Source: Atherix ibis (taxonomy: Eukaryota; Arthropoda; Insecta; Diptera; Athericidae). From it: 64,000 bases of DNA. The notes under the pieces were generated by a model. The model was not told the origin of the DNA and ran no database searches. It saw only the letters and a program-made list of their open reading frames with translations. Below, one piece after another: positions 10,037 through 20,689 of this stretch (positions are counted from its first letter, which is position 1; each line of letters opens with the position of its first letter). Position numbers and translations under genes: made by a program. The DNA lies in contig OY282609.1 in the NCBI GenBank assembly GCA_958298945.1, positions 13,188,326-13,252,325 of the forward strand. Reading direction: 5' to 3'.

Positions 10037-12660
10037 TATTCCTAATATATGACAATGAAAGTTTTCAAATCTGTAAATCTTATCCCATATAGATATAGAA
10101 ATAAGAGGACTGAAATTATTAAAACTAAAATTTTGTTAAATATTGCAAGTATAAAAATATATAAAAAATTGAAATTAAAAAAAAAATTATCAATTCTTTA
10201 TCAACAAACAGAAACAAATAATCTTCAATATAGGGAAGGGGGGGTTTTAATACTGTCCACTTACATTCAAATTGAGAAAAAAAGAACAAACTTTTCTTAT
10301 CCATTCAACAATCTAAAATGATAATAACATTAACTAATAGCAACATAGAAAAGGGAATACTTTAATTTTGGAGATAAATTTACAAAATCAAATCTAATCC
10401 TGTTCTTTAACAGGCATTAAAAAGTACACAAAACTTTATAGATGCTTTTTCATACTGTTGTTAAGCTTCGAGAGTATTTTGCCAAAAGTTGGACATATCG
10501 TTTAGTAAAGCACCTACCTTCGTCAAGATAAGATTTTGATACTTTTCTTCGAATCTACAGAATTTCTTAGTTTCAGATATTACAACTTAAGATATAAAAG
10601 TAAATAAACCAGGGGAGGGGGCTGTAAGGGTAACATATAGAGTCAAACATTTAGATGGTGGAAGTAGAAAAAAAAAATTATCCGAAAAAAAAAACTAAAG
10701 AAAGAACTATGAATGAACAAGAAAACATGCAAGAAAATTTCTCTTGATAAAAAGTAACAACATCTTAAAAGAACTCAAGAGCATCTTATTTATCCCTTTA
10801 CGTAATACATACACATATGTACTTCCCTACGCATGTATATGCGATTGTGTATAGTCGATGTGGTATTTTTAACGATATCAAGTTTGTGGTTTACCCTCCT
10901 CGCAATAATGGGTCGAACAGTTTGACGGTACGAGTAGAATTGACTTGTGTGGGCCAGAATGTGGTTTGGTGTACACATTATTTCAGATCATACTCGTCGA
11001 ATGTGTATAGTACGAGTATACTGACTAGCTTACGACACAGCAGCTTGCCCGCATTTTTAGATTAGATGGAGAGCTTTATTTGAAGCGACAACAACTTAAT
11101 CTAGTGTAATGATGGCATTGTTAGGAAGAGCGTCAACAGCAAATAAAGATAAAAAACAAGATGAGAACAAACAAAATTTCCCTATTTATCTTGTCGTCAA
11201 ATAACCAATATACAGGACGAGTAAATAATTGAGTTGTTGAGAGCTCCAAACAGATAAGTACACAGTTTTCTTTTTATTCGCCGTCATCTGACGACATACC
11301 ATAGCTCCCCACCGGATGGAGCATATGCGAGTGTGTGTATCGGTACCTCCTAGGGTATATGTTCGTCCTTTGACTTTTTCATCATCTAAATAAGACGGTG
11401 GATAGGGAAAATATTGGTGAAAATAAGGATAATCCCACTCTCAAGTGAAGGTGGTTTTTGTAGTCAATTTCTGAAATATTTTCTTTTTTTTTATGTGAGC
11501 AGAAAAACAAATCAAGAACTGCCGAAGGGAGCTGCCAAATTCAAAAAGGAAAAAACAGAAATCAAGGCAGAACTCAAACCCCATAATCTGCATCTTTGAA
11601 TAAAATGTGGCTTATATGAAGTCACATTGAAATCTTTTGTTACTTATGCTGTTGTAGCTGTTTTCTTTTCGCCATTTCTTTCCTTTGGTTGCTGTAGTTT
11701 TGGGTATAGGTATTTCTGCTGCTGTTGCTGAAACCTTCTCGTTCATACTGAGTGATATAATACGAGTAGTTAAGAAAAGGCAGCAAATGGTAAATTGGTC
11801 TTAAAATATACCATGAACCAACCATTTATTCGATTCCTTTCGAATACGTTTCACTATCGACTCTCTTGATCAAGAAAAGGAAATTTTACGAAAATCTGAA
11901 AAAATCCATGTTGTTTGATGGTTTCAATAGCGTTCAGTTAACTTATACTGATTTCCCATCAACTTGCTGAGCCTCAAAGGCTGAAATGGCTATTTTCTCT
12001 TCTCATAGAATATACTGGTCCATGGGCCGAAGTCAACTGAACTAAGAAATATGACTTTCATTTATAAAATGCAATACCTCAACATCTTTGGTCTATTGTT
12101 AGTGTTCACATACTCGTAAGTAGAATAATCTAAAGCCGATTTGTATCTAGACTGCCGCTCCATCGAATTCATCAGCTCCTAAATGGGGTTCATTGCGATC
12201 CAATAATCAATTCGAAATAAATGACGACCGATCTTTCAATATTTTCTCGAAGCTTTCCAATTTCAGCAGGTTTTCTTTAATATACCATACGCTTCATAAT
12301 ATAAATTCGATTACAATTCGCTTTTCTTCTTCGTTTAGTACTTACCCAAAATCATTCAAATTATCTGAAGTTGTGCAACGAAATCAAATATTATGAAAAC
12401 ACGTACTTTCATCGTAAATTGAACCAAAAATGTAAAATTATCTCTGATATGATATACGCAATACTGAATTTTAATTAAATGGATTAAATTCCTTTTGTGC
12501 TTAAAAAATATTTTTAAAACCAAATGGAATTTTTACTGAAAAATGATATTAAATAATTATTAAAATCAATATTATTACTGAAAACGTAATTTTACGGAAA
12601 ATTAATACGGAAAATTATTATGGGAAATTTTAACGGAAAATTCTTACGGAAAAGTATTAA
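10037..12660. other. Spacer, no gene recognised
   Basis: The stretch is A/T-rich to mixed. The segment 10800-11350 is less A/T-biased and holds several copies of TACGAGTA or its complement (10929, 11011; also 11761 and 12111). Short open frames such as 10817-11065 have no recognisable domain. From about 12520 the sequence begins to show degenerate units of the minisatellite that follows. Confidence 0.55.
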
Positions 12661-12682
12661 GAACAATTTCAACCGACAATTT

Positions 12683-13570
12683 TACCGAAAATTTTTACTG
12701 AAAATTTTTATTGAAAATTTTTACTGAACATTTTTATAGAAAATTTTTACTGAACATTTTTATAGAAAATTTTTACTGAAAATTTTTATAGAAAATTTTT
12801 ACTGAACATTTTTATAGAAAATTTTTACTGAAAATTTTTATAGAAAATTTTTACTGAAAATTTTTATAGAAAATTTTTACTGAAAATTTTTATAGAAAAT
12901 TTTTACTGAAAATTTTTATAGAAAATTTTTACTGAAAATTTTTATAGAAAATTTTTACTGAACATTTTTATAGAAAATTTTTACTGAAAATTTTTATAGA
13001 AAATTTTTACTGAAAATTTTTATAGAAAATTTTTACTGAAAATTTTTATAGAAAATTTTTACTGAAAATTTTTATAGAAAATTTTTACTGAAAATTTTTA
13101 TAGAAAATTTTTACTGAAAATTTTTATAGAAAATTTTTACTGAAAATTTTTATAGAAAATTTTTACTGAAAATTTTTATAGAAAATTTTTACTGAAAATT
13201 TTTATAGAAAATTTTTACTGAAAATTTTTATAGAAAATTTTTACTGAAAATTTTTATAGAAAATTTTTACTGAAAATTTTTATAGAAAATTTTTACAGAA
13301 AATTTTTACAGAAAATTTTTACAGAAAATTTTTACAGAAAATTTTTACAGAAAATTTTTACAGAAAATTTTTACAGAAAATTTTTACAGAAAATTTTTAC
13401 AGAAAATTTTTACAGAAAATTTTTACAGAAAATTTTTACAGAAAATTTTTACAGAAAATTTTTACAGAAAATTTTTACAGAAAATTTTTACAGAAAATTT
13501 TTACAGAAAATTTTTACAGAAAATTTTTACAGAAAATTTTTATAGAAAATTTTTACAGAAAATTTTTATA
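12683..13570. repeat. 13-bp minisatellite array 1 (dimeric and monomeric blocks)
   Basis: The unit is GAAAATTTTT plus a three-base ending. From 12726 to 13284 there are 43 units whose endings alternate ATA and ACT, giving a 26-bp higher-order unit. From 13285 to 13531 there are 19 identical units ending ACA, and the last three units end ATA, ACA, ATA. Some units early in the dimer block carry GAACATTTTT. A degenerate run of related units precedes the array from about 12525. The array stays in strict 13-bp phase. No protein or RNA role is evident. Confidence 0.95.
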
Positions 13571-13576
13571 GAAAAG

Positions 13577-15738
13577 TTCTAACCAAGCATTTTTTTCATA
13601 GTTTGCCGCTTAGGCATTTCGTTAACTTGCAGAAAGTTCTTTTTCTATTAATATTGATTTACATTCTAGCATATTAGTTTTTTTTTTCGCAAGTTGGAAT
13701 ATTTGTTTTCTTTTAATAGCTTTAAAACTGCCTGTAAAAGCAAATAAATTAATGCATACCAAAGTGCCTATATAAAGGATGTTCGGTATATTTATTCACA
13801 AGTATTTTTAGATTCTTTGAACAATTCCTTTTATCATATGAAGGCAAAGCCCATCAAAAATAAGTCAATATCTCTCAGAAAATATTGAATTTCGCTTGGA
13901 ATATTCGATCTCATTAAAAGTTGATGCAACTTTTGTGGCAAGGTAATTGCCAGTCAATCAGTGAAATTATTCATGCCGTTGGTTTTCCTTCTTTGCTCAA
14001 AATTTTCCTCACAAGCATACAAAATTTTCTGTGAAAACAAGCGGAAAATAAGTACATGCAGCGAATTATAATCATCTAATTTCATGACGTAGCATCCTGC
14101 ATTAATTATACTCAAAGTCGGTAAAATTCTGAGGTCACATGCATAGTTGAACTATTTCACTATCCAAGCACGTTCAATTTCCATGTTTGTATATGCCTCC
14201 CAAAAAAATTTCTCCACATATTTTTATAATCAATTTGATAGAATCACAAGTCAAATGAATTATTTTTCTTCTACAAACATTTTTTCTATCGGAAAATTTA
14301 AGATTTTATAACGAAAAAAAAACTTTTCATAGAATAATCATTAAAAAAAAATTAGAAATGTTAACGTTTATAATTAAAATTTATACCACCAAAAAAAATG
14401 TGTTTATTTCTAAACTTGTTTATAAGTTCTTTAACAGGAAATCCTATAAACAGGATATAAAAATAGTTTCATAGAAGAAATTCTATTTTCAAAACTATAT
14501 CTAATCACTAATAGAGTTTTTCCAAGTATACCATACTCATTTCCATTCACTAAACTATAGCTTCCCTTATTTTCTGGTTGTTCACTTTCCCCCCAATTAA
14601 TAGTGTGATTTAAAAAGGGATGATGGATTTGAGAAAAATCTCAGCAAGAATACTTTAATGTTTTTTGTAAAAAGCCTAGAGAACCCAAACTTTCCTAAAA
14701 CTAAATTAAAATCAACCTCTGTATTTAAAGTACCCTAATTAGGATTCTGACCTAACTACTCATATTTGCCGCATCTAAACATGGGTCATCATTTAGTGAA
14801 CCTTAATTTGAATTATATTATGTACAACAAGTTTAAAATTGATGATTAAATAAGCGAATTTAGGAAGGTGAATACAAGAAGGTTGGCTAAACAAAACTGA
14901 AACTTTAAATGTACAAAATTTCAGTGCAAACAACAACAACAACGACAAAAAAAAAAAACAAGGTAAACATTTTAAATATTGACCCAAATAATGAATATGT
15001 ATTGAGCAAAACGGAATTTTATTTAGAAAGGAAAACCTTAACAAAACAAAAAAAAAAAAAAAAAAAACATTACGCATACTTGATGGAAATTGGCATAAAT
15101 ACGAGTATTTGTGCAACGTAGGAAAAAATGTTTTGAAAAATTTCGAATAATTACGAAGAAGGTTTCGTTTACACAATTTCCATCCATTATGGTAAAGGTG
15201 CGTAGGTTGCTCCTTTTGAATATTCGCTTTTTGGATAAATGGTCATTTCTCATGGGAGATAAAAGTCCCAGATGGAAAATTCATCTTGCCCAATTTTCAT
15301 ATGAAAGAATAATGATTGCACAAATGGAAAGAATAACGAACAGAATAATCTATGAGCGATACGATTTGGAAAGCAATAAATTCTCCTTCCAATTCGTCCC
15401 TGAATAGAATCAGTTCCCGATTTTTTCTTTAAATTTGCACAATTTTCGAGTTTTTTACCCACCAAACGTATATTGATGTGAACATTTTTCAAACGTACTC
15501 AGATATTTTGATTTCGACAATTTCTTCTAGCCGATTAAATGAATTTTTTTTTTGAAAACGTTCGTAGTAGTCCTTAGAAGCCACATTGCTTTTGAACTAA
15601 TAAATTTATTTTATTTGAAATTTAACCAAATTTTTTACGTATTAAAGTTTTTGATATATTTTCAAATTTTTCTCTAGCTGTCTACTTTTTGCACAGTAAG
15701 TTTTCTTTCAACTCAAATGTTTAAATTGTTTTCTTCCA
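13577..15738. other. AT-rich spacer, no gene recognised
   Basis: Homopolymer A and T tracts, including a long A run near 15050-15066, create short spurious open frames on both strands. I see no domain, splice pattern or RNA gene that I can support. Confidence 0.6.
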
Positions 15739-15850
15739 TATAAGTTGTAGTAAAAAGAAATCCATTATTTTTGCATTAAATTGAAGGTTTTATTTAGCAT
15801 AGATAGAATGATACGATTTAGGTCAAATATGCACCGTTTTGTTCAATAAC

Positions 15851-16819
15851 TTATTGCCATTTTGGAGGTAATTTCATAATGCCTCTCTCATAGAAATCCT
15901 CGTCCCTATTGGCAAAAAACTGGGACAGTCGATTTTCACAATCTTCTCTTGAGGCGAATTTTTCACCTGCAAAATCATTCGTCATAGACAGGAAAAGGTG
16001 GTAATCACTTGGTGCCAGGTCCGGACTATAAGGTGAATGCATAAGAACATCCCAACCAAGGTCCCGGAACTTCTGGCGAGTCACTATCCATGTATGCGGC
16101 CTGGCGTTGACCTGATGGAACACAATTCCTCTCCTATTGGCCAAAGCTGGCCGCTTCTGGGCGATTGCTTCTTTCAGCCGGTCCAATTGTTGACAGTATA
16201 GGTCCGAATTAAGAGTTTGGCCGTAGGGGAGCAGCTCATAGTAGATGATTCCCTGCCAGTCCCACCAAACACATAGCAAAACCTTCCTGGCTGTCAATCC
16301 TGGCTTGACCACCGTTTGCGCCGGGTGACCGCGATTTCACCACGACCGTTGTCGCTTGACGTTGTCGTAAGTGACCCACTTTTCATCCGCTTCAGAAATG
16401 GATCGATATTGTTGCGATTCGCAGATGGAAATTCGGTCCATGAGGTTTTTTTGCGATAACTCGTGTGGCACCCATACATCGAGCTCTTTTTTGTATCCAG
16501 CCTTATTTAAGTGGTTCCAAACGGTTTTTTGTGCAATATTTAGCTCCTGGGCAATCGAAACAGTGCTTACGTGACGGTCGGACTAGACAATTTCCATTAT
16601 TTTATCGACATTTTCGACAATTGGCTTTCCAGAGCGTGGTGCGTCTGTGACATCAAAATTACCGGAACGGAATCGACGAAACCAAAATTGCGCGTGATTG
16701 GCTATTACAGTATCAGGACCATAAACACTATTCACATTTTCAGCTGCCTGGCTTGCGTTTTCGTCTTTATCGAAGAAAAACTGTAAAATATGGCATATTT
16801 TCTCTTTGTTGGTGTCCAT
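15851..16819 (-). pseudogene. Mariner family D transposase (cecropia/Hsmar1-like), broken
   Basis: The start MDTNKEKICHILQFFFDK (16819) and the mariner helix-turn-helix segments NHAQFWFRRFRSGNFDV and DVWVPHELS-like sequence are readable, as is the C-terminal half starting at 16312 (VKPGLTARKVLLCVWWDW). A stop lies near 16584. A deletion of about 13 bp near 16388 removes the codons for the first catalytic aspartate (TGDEKW in relatives). The second catalytic motif reads FHQVNARPH, with valine in place of aspartate. The third, YSPDLAPSDYHLF, is intact. The product would be dead. Similarity to the cecropia group that includes human SETMAR/Hsmar1 is from motif knowledge. Confidence 0.9.
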
Positions 16820-16868
16820 CTTTGACGCGTGCTAAAAAAATACTGAGTGAAGTAATCACAAAACTGTA

Positions 16869-18169
16869 CGAGGGTCATTCAACAAGTAATTAGCCTCACC
16901 GCCTGATGGAACTGCTGTCACAAAATAAATTTACCATCGTACAGTACATTCTTTAAATAGCCTACTGTCAAAGTTTCAGTCGATTCCCTTTATTAGTTTT
17001 GTTTTGAGAGCCTTTGAAAGCGAGCGTATCGGTCGGTGCACAAAAATGGAAAAAGAACAATATCGTTCGGTGATTAGGTTCTTGTTTTTGGAAGGGAAAA
17101 CGCGCAGCGAAATCAAAGATCGCTTGGATGCTGTGTATGGTGACTCTTCTCCTTCGATGGCGACCATCAAGAATTGGTTCAACGAGTTTGTTCGTGGCCG
17201 CACGTCGGTTTTTGATGAGCCACGCCCAGACGCCCCGAAAACGGCTGCTACGGAGGAAAACGTTAAAAAAGTCCACGATCTCGTGTTGGCAGACCGTCGA
17301 TTGAAGGTTCACGAGATAGCTGAGACTGTGGGCATCGCAGTAGGAACGGTGCATTATATTCTACACGAAGAACTGGGCATGAGAAAGCTGTCGGCGCGAT
17401 GGGTGCCGCGTTTCCTCACACCGAAAAACAAGCGCAACCGTGAGACCACATCGCCGACGTGTTTGGCGCTATTTCAGCGCAATCCAGCGGATTTCTTGCG
17501 TCGTTTCGTGGCCGTCGACGAAACCTGGATTCACTGGTACACACCAGAGACCAAGGAAAAGTCGAAACAGTGGACTTCACCCGGCGAACGTGCTCCGAAG
17601 AAGGCGAAGACTTTTAGATCGGCCGGAAAGGTGATGGCCACCGTTTTCTGGGATTCACAAGGTGTGATCAACATCGATTACCTCGAGAAGGGTAAAACAA
17701 TCACGGGGCGCTACTATGCTGACTTATTGGGCCGATTTGACGTCGAATTGAAGAAAAAGCGATCCTGCTTTGCGAAGAAAAAAGTGCTGTTCCACCACGA
17801 CAACGCGCCGGCTCACACCTCCGCCGTCACCATGGCCAAATTGGTCGAATTGCGCTACGAACTGCTGCCTCCTCCACCGTACTCTCCAGATTTGGCCCCC
17901 TGTGACTACTTTTTGTTTCCAAACCTGAAAAAATCACTCGCCGGGAATAGATTTGGGTCGAATAAGGAAGTCATCGTCGCCACGGAGGCCTATTTTGCTT
18001 CCTTCGAGAAAATGTATTTTTTGGACGGGTTAAAAAAGTTAGAGCATCGCTGGGCCAAGTGTATCGAGCTTGAAGGAGATTATGTGGAAAAATAAATTGC
18101 CACCTTTTGAAAATTTTCGTTTTTCTTTTGTAGGCTAAGTACTTGACCTTAGCCAAGGAATGACCCTCG
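16869..18169 (+). mobile_element. Mariner family A, copy A2, nested in D1
   Basis: The 1301-bp insertion is flanked by TA (16867-16868 and 18170-18171) within the leader of mariner D1. The left terminus CGAGGGTCATTCAACAAGTA is normal. The right terminus reads GGCTAAGTACTTG, then an extra near-palindromic block ACCTTAGCCAAGG, then AATGACCCTCG. This insertion inside the inverted repeat is absent from A1 and A3. The transposase gene is uninterrupted. The element is younger than D1. Confidence 0.95.
17046..18095 (+). CDS. Mariner transposase, family A, intact ORF (349 aa)
   Basis: This DD34D transposase would cut and reinsert its element at TA sites. I chose ATG 17046 (MEKEQYRSV) because family copies diverge above it, although the frame is open 14 codons further upstream. 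Residues 1-115 hold two helix-turn-helix regions joined by the linker GRTSVFDEPRP. Then come the WVPRFLTP motif near residue 120 and the catalytic triad D158 (VDETW), D252 (HHDNAPAH) and D287 (SPDLAPCDYFLF), with exactly 34 residues between the last two aspartates. The protein ends GDYVEK. Length and motifs are complete. Differences from A3 are few, but PPPPYS replaces PHPPYS before the third aspartate. Activity is unproven, and the element's own right terminus is damaged. Confidence 0.93.
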   Translation: MEKEQYRSVIRFLFLEGKTRSEIKDRLDAVYGDSSPSMATIKNWFNEFVRGRTSVFDEPRPDAPKTAATEENVKKVHDLVLADRRLKVHEIAETVGIAVGTVHYILHEELGMRKLSARWVPRFLTPKNKRNRETTSPTCLALFQRNPADFLRRFVAVDETWIHWYTPETKEKSKQWTSPGERAPKKAKTFRSAGKVMATVFWDSQGVINIDYLEKGKTITGRYYADLLGRFDVELKKKRSCFAKKKVLFHHDNAPAHTSAVTMAKLVELRYELLPPPPYSPDLAPCDYFLFPNLKKSLAGNRFGSNKEVIVATEAYFASFEKMYFLDGLKKLEHRWAKCIELEGDYVEK

Positions 18170-18308
18170 TATGAGAAGCTTTTTTAGTACGAAATCTTAT
18201 CTTTCTAACGCCATCTAGTGCAACCCGATCGCACTTTTAAAACTAAAAGTGCGAATAAATAAATCCATTATCCAAAAAATAATGGATTACTTTTTACTAC
18301 ACCTTATA

Positions 18309-20689
18309 TTAAAAAATATCACATTTTCTGTTTCAAAAATTTTCAAAATTTTTCTTCAAATCTTTTCAAAGGAAGACATAAAATGATTAGAATTATTCTT
18401 TAAATTTTTGGAAAAAATATCCAAAATGATATATTTTTTAAGAAAGATCTATTCAGGTTTTGCTTCGGAAAATAGAGTTTAAAAAAATACGCTAAATATT
18501 CAGGTTTTGATGAATGCATTATACAGGATGCCCCAAACAGTACTAAAGATTTGAATTTTTGATCATTTGCTCGGTAAAGTGTTGCCAAACAATTCAATTA
18601 CTGCATGCATCATTTCTTGGTTGATCAGAATTGGCCGCCCAGAACATGCAATTTAACACCGGGGGGGGGGGGGGGTGGTAATGCCTAAAGTCTAAGGTGG
18701 AACATCCACGCCTTGAAGGATATAACTGAACACTGTATCAACGAAATTATTTATGCAAAACGGTCATGGAAAATTTTAACATAAGAATGCATATATGCCA
18801 GTAAAGCCGTGGATGCCATTAACCCGATATACAATTCCATACAACATATTATATTGTATATTTTATGAATTAATAAAAAAATAATATATTTTTTTATATT
18901 CAAACTTATATTTTCAATAAAATTACTTTTTGCGTCATTTTGGATCATCCAATATAAGTTGAATTTTCCAATCATGCCATTAGAGACTTCTTGCAGGACT
19001 CGATCCTTTTAGGATAAAATTATGTTAACTTTATTTTGAACATGTCGGGATGTAATTTGAACATTACTTGACAGAGTTTGATTTTAAAATACTTTCATTA
19101 CGCGTCCTAGGAAATGTTCGTGGAACAAAGTTCAAATTTGTCTTGTTATAAGGATTGTGGCATAATATTGCTAAAACTATGTACATTTGGCCCAGATTAA
19201 AATCTTTGAATTTAGATAAAAACGGCCAATACAACTTTAAACCAAAATATACATCTACATAATCATTTTTCACAAATATAATAGCTTCTCACTAGTTATT
19301 TATAAAATTTTAGAGCACATCCCCCCACCCCTACACCCACTGAGTAACAAATTAGCTCAATCACCCAAACATAATCTCGCATAATAAACTCCTTTGTTAA
19401 ATGTTTTTTTTTTTATAACTTACCAGGTAAACTGCAAAATTTTGGCTTAAAAGGTATATTAATCCTTTACAAAAAATAGAAACTTCCAAAAACTTATCAC
19501 AAAAACCAAAAAAATATCAATAAAAATTATGCAAAATTTCTAAAAATTATAATTTTTTTAAAATGTTTTTAATTTTATTTATAATTGAAAATTTATACCT
19601 AATATTTGTGATGGTATCAAAAGGGTTGGTGTCCTTTTTGAGAAGGTCATCTTTTTTTTAACTTTTGATAGATCATAATTCCTTTTTGGTAATGCTCATT
19701 TTTAAAGCTTTTAAATTTGTCTAATTTTATGCTAAAGAGATAAAAAGGATTAGTATATAAAAAATATAAGAAAATCTGTTTAAAAAATGCAATTTTTGGA
19801 AGTGACTATACACACGTTAATATAACATATAAGATTGAAGAAACCTTTTCAATGTTTTCTTCGTAAAGAACAATTACGGAGACAATAGCTTCCTCCAGGA
19901 AATAAGGATATGAACCCTGGGGTATGACTTGACTAGAATCGCGTTGAAAATAATTTAGATATTGTACGTAACGTTTTATTGGCTGAACACGATATTTCAC
20001 TCAACTAGTAATTTTCGAATAAGAATAAATTCACTTGGAACTCTTTTCGTTAAATTTTTCTTAATGTTTCTTGGTTCTGCGAATAGAATGCTTCTTAGTG
20101 AATGCGCAAAAAACAATTCACATTAAGAGTGACTAAAACATTTCACCGTCATCTCAACTATACTCGTAAATGATTTATGAATTCCAAACCTTTTGCAGAT
20201 GGCTGAATATTTTATTGAAATGAATTTTTCGATAAAACTTTAAGGATTTTTTTGTACCATATTCACTTCTCAAAGCGGATTCAATTTGCATACAAAATAT
20301 GTGCCTGCACATCCGCAATGACATTGTGGAGCATACCATATAATGTTTTTATATAAATGACCATTTTTTTTAAACAAACTCTTCTTTTGTTATATTCATC
20401 ACAAAAATTTAAAACATTCCCGGCTTCTATATTAGCATGGGTTTATTTAAAAGATTCAACTTTATATCAAATTAATTAAAAATATAAAATTTAATTGAAT
20501 TTTTCCTACAGCGACTGTCATTTTTCGAATTTTGAAATTCAAATAAAACATATTTCAATTTCGTATTAACTTAATTTTTATTACCAATTAAAAATTTAAA
20601 ATTTTATTAAACTTTTAATTTAAATAAAATGAAATCAAATTTTTCAAGGCAATTTTTTTCATTGATCTCTTCTTTTTACGGAAAATCTT
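18309..20689. other. AT-rich spacer, no gene recognised
   Basis: The stretch includes a 15-base G run at 18661-18675 and a less A/T-rich segment at 18510-18660. On the minus strand that segment reads CSGRPILINQEMMHAVIEL, which could be an old transposon remnant but is not assignable. Positions 20613-20666 form one half of an imperfect direct repeat that brackets array 2. Confidence 0.5.
18661..18675 (+). repeat. Poly-G run of 15
   Basis: Fifteen consecutive G in an otherwise A/T-rich spacer. The run could support a G-quadruplex with one-base loops, but it may equally be a homopolymer length artefact. Confidence 0.8.

Larger units (their letters stand above)
15741..18306 (-). mobile_element. 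Mariner family D, copy D1, split by mariner A2
   Basis: Inverted termini begin TAAGTTGTAGTAAAAAGAAA at the left (15741) and, reverse-complemented, TAAGGTGTAGTAAAAAGTAA at the right (to 18306), each flanked by TA (15739-15740 and 18307-18308). Removing the nested A2 element and its duplicated TA leaves about 1263 bp, a normal mariner length. The gene is on the minus strand and its 5' leader is interrupted by A2 at 16869-18169. The leader on both sides of A2 matches the uninterrupted copy at 54593-55829, which proves the nesting. Confidence 0.92.

Noticed and set aside
14909..15407. Overlapping open frames on both strands
   Set aside because: Produced by poly-A/T runs. Frames overlap on opposite strands with no recognisable protein.
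18510..18660. Minus-strand CSGRPILINQEMMHAVIEL-like reading
   Set aside because: Hints at a transposase linker, but it is too short, with an internal stop and no paired terminus. Left unassigned.
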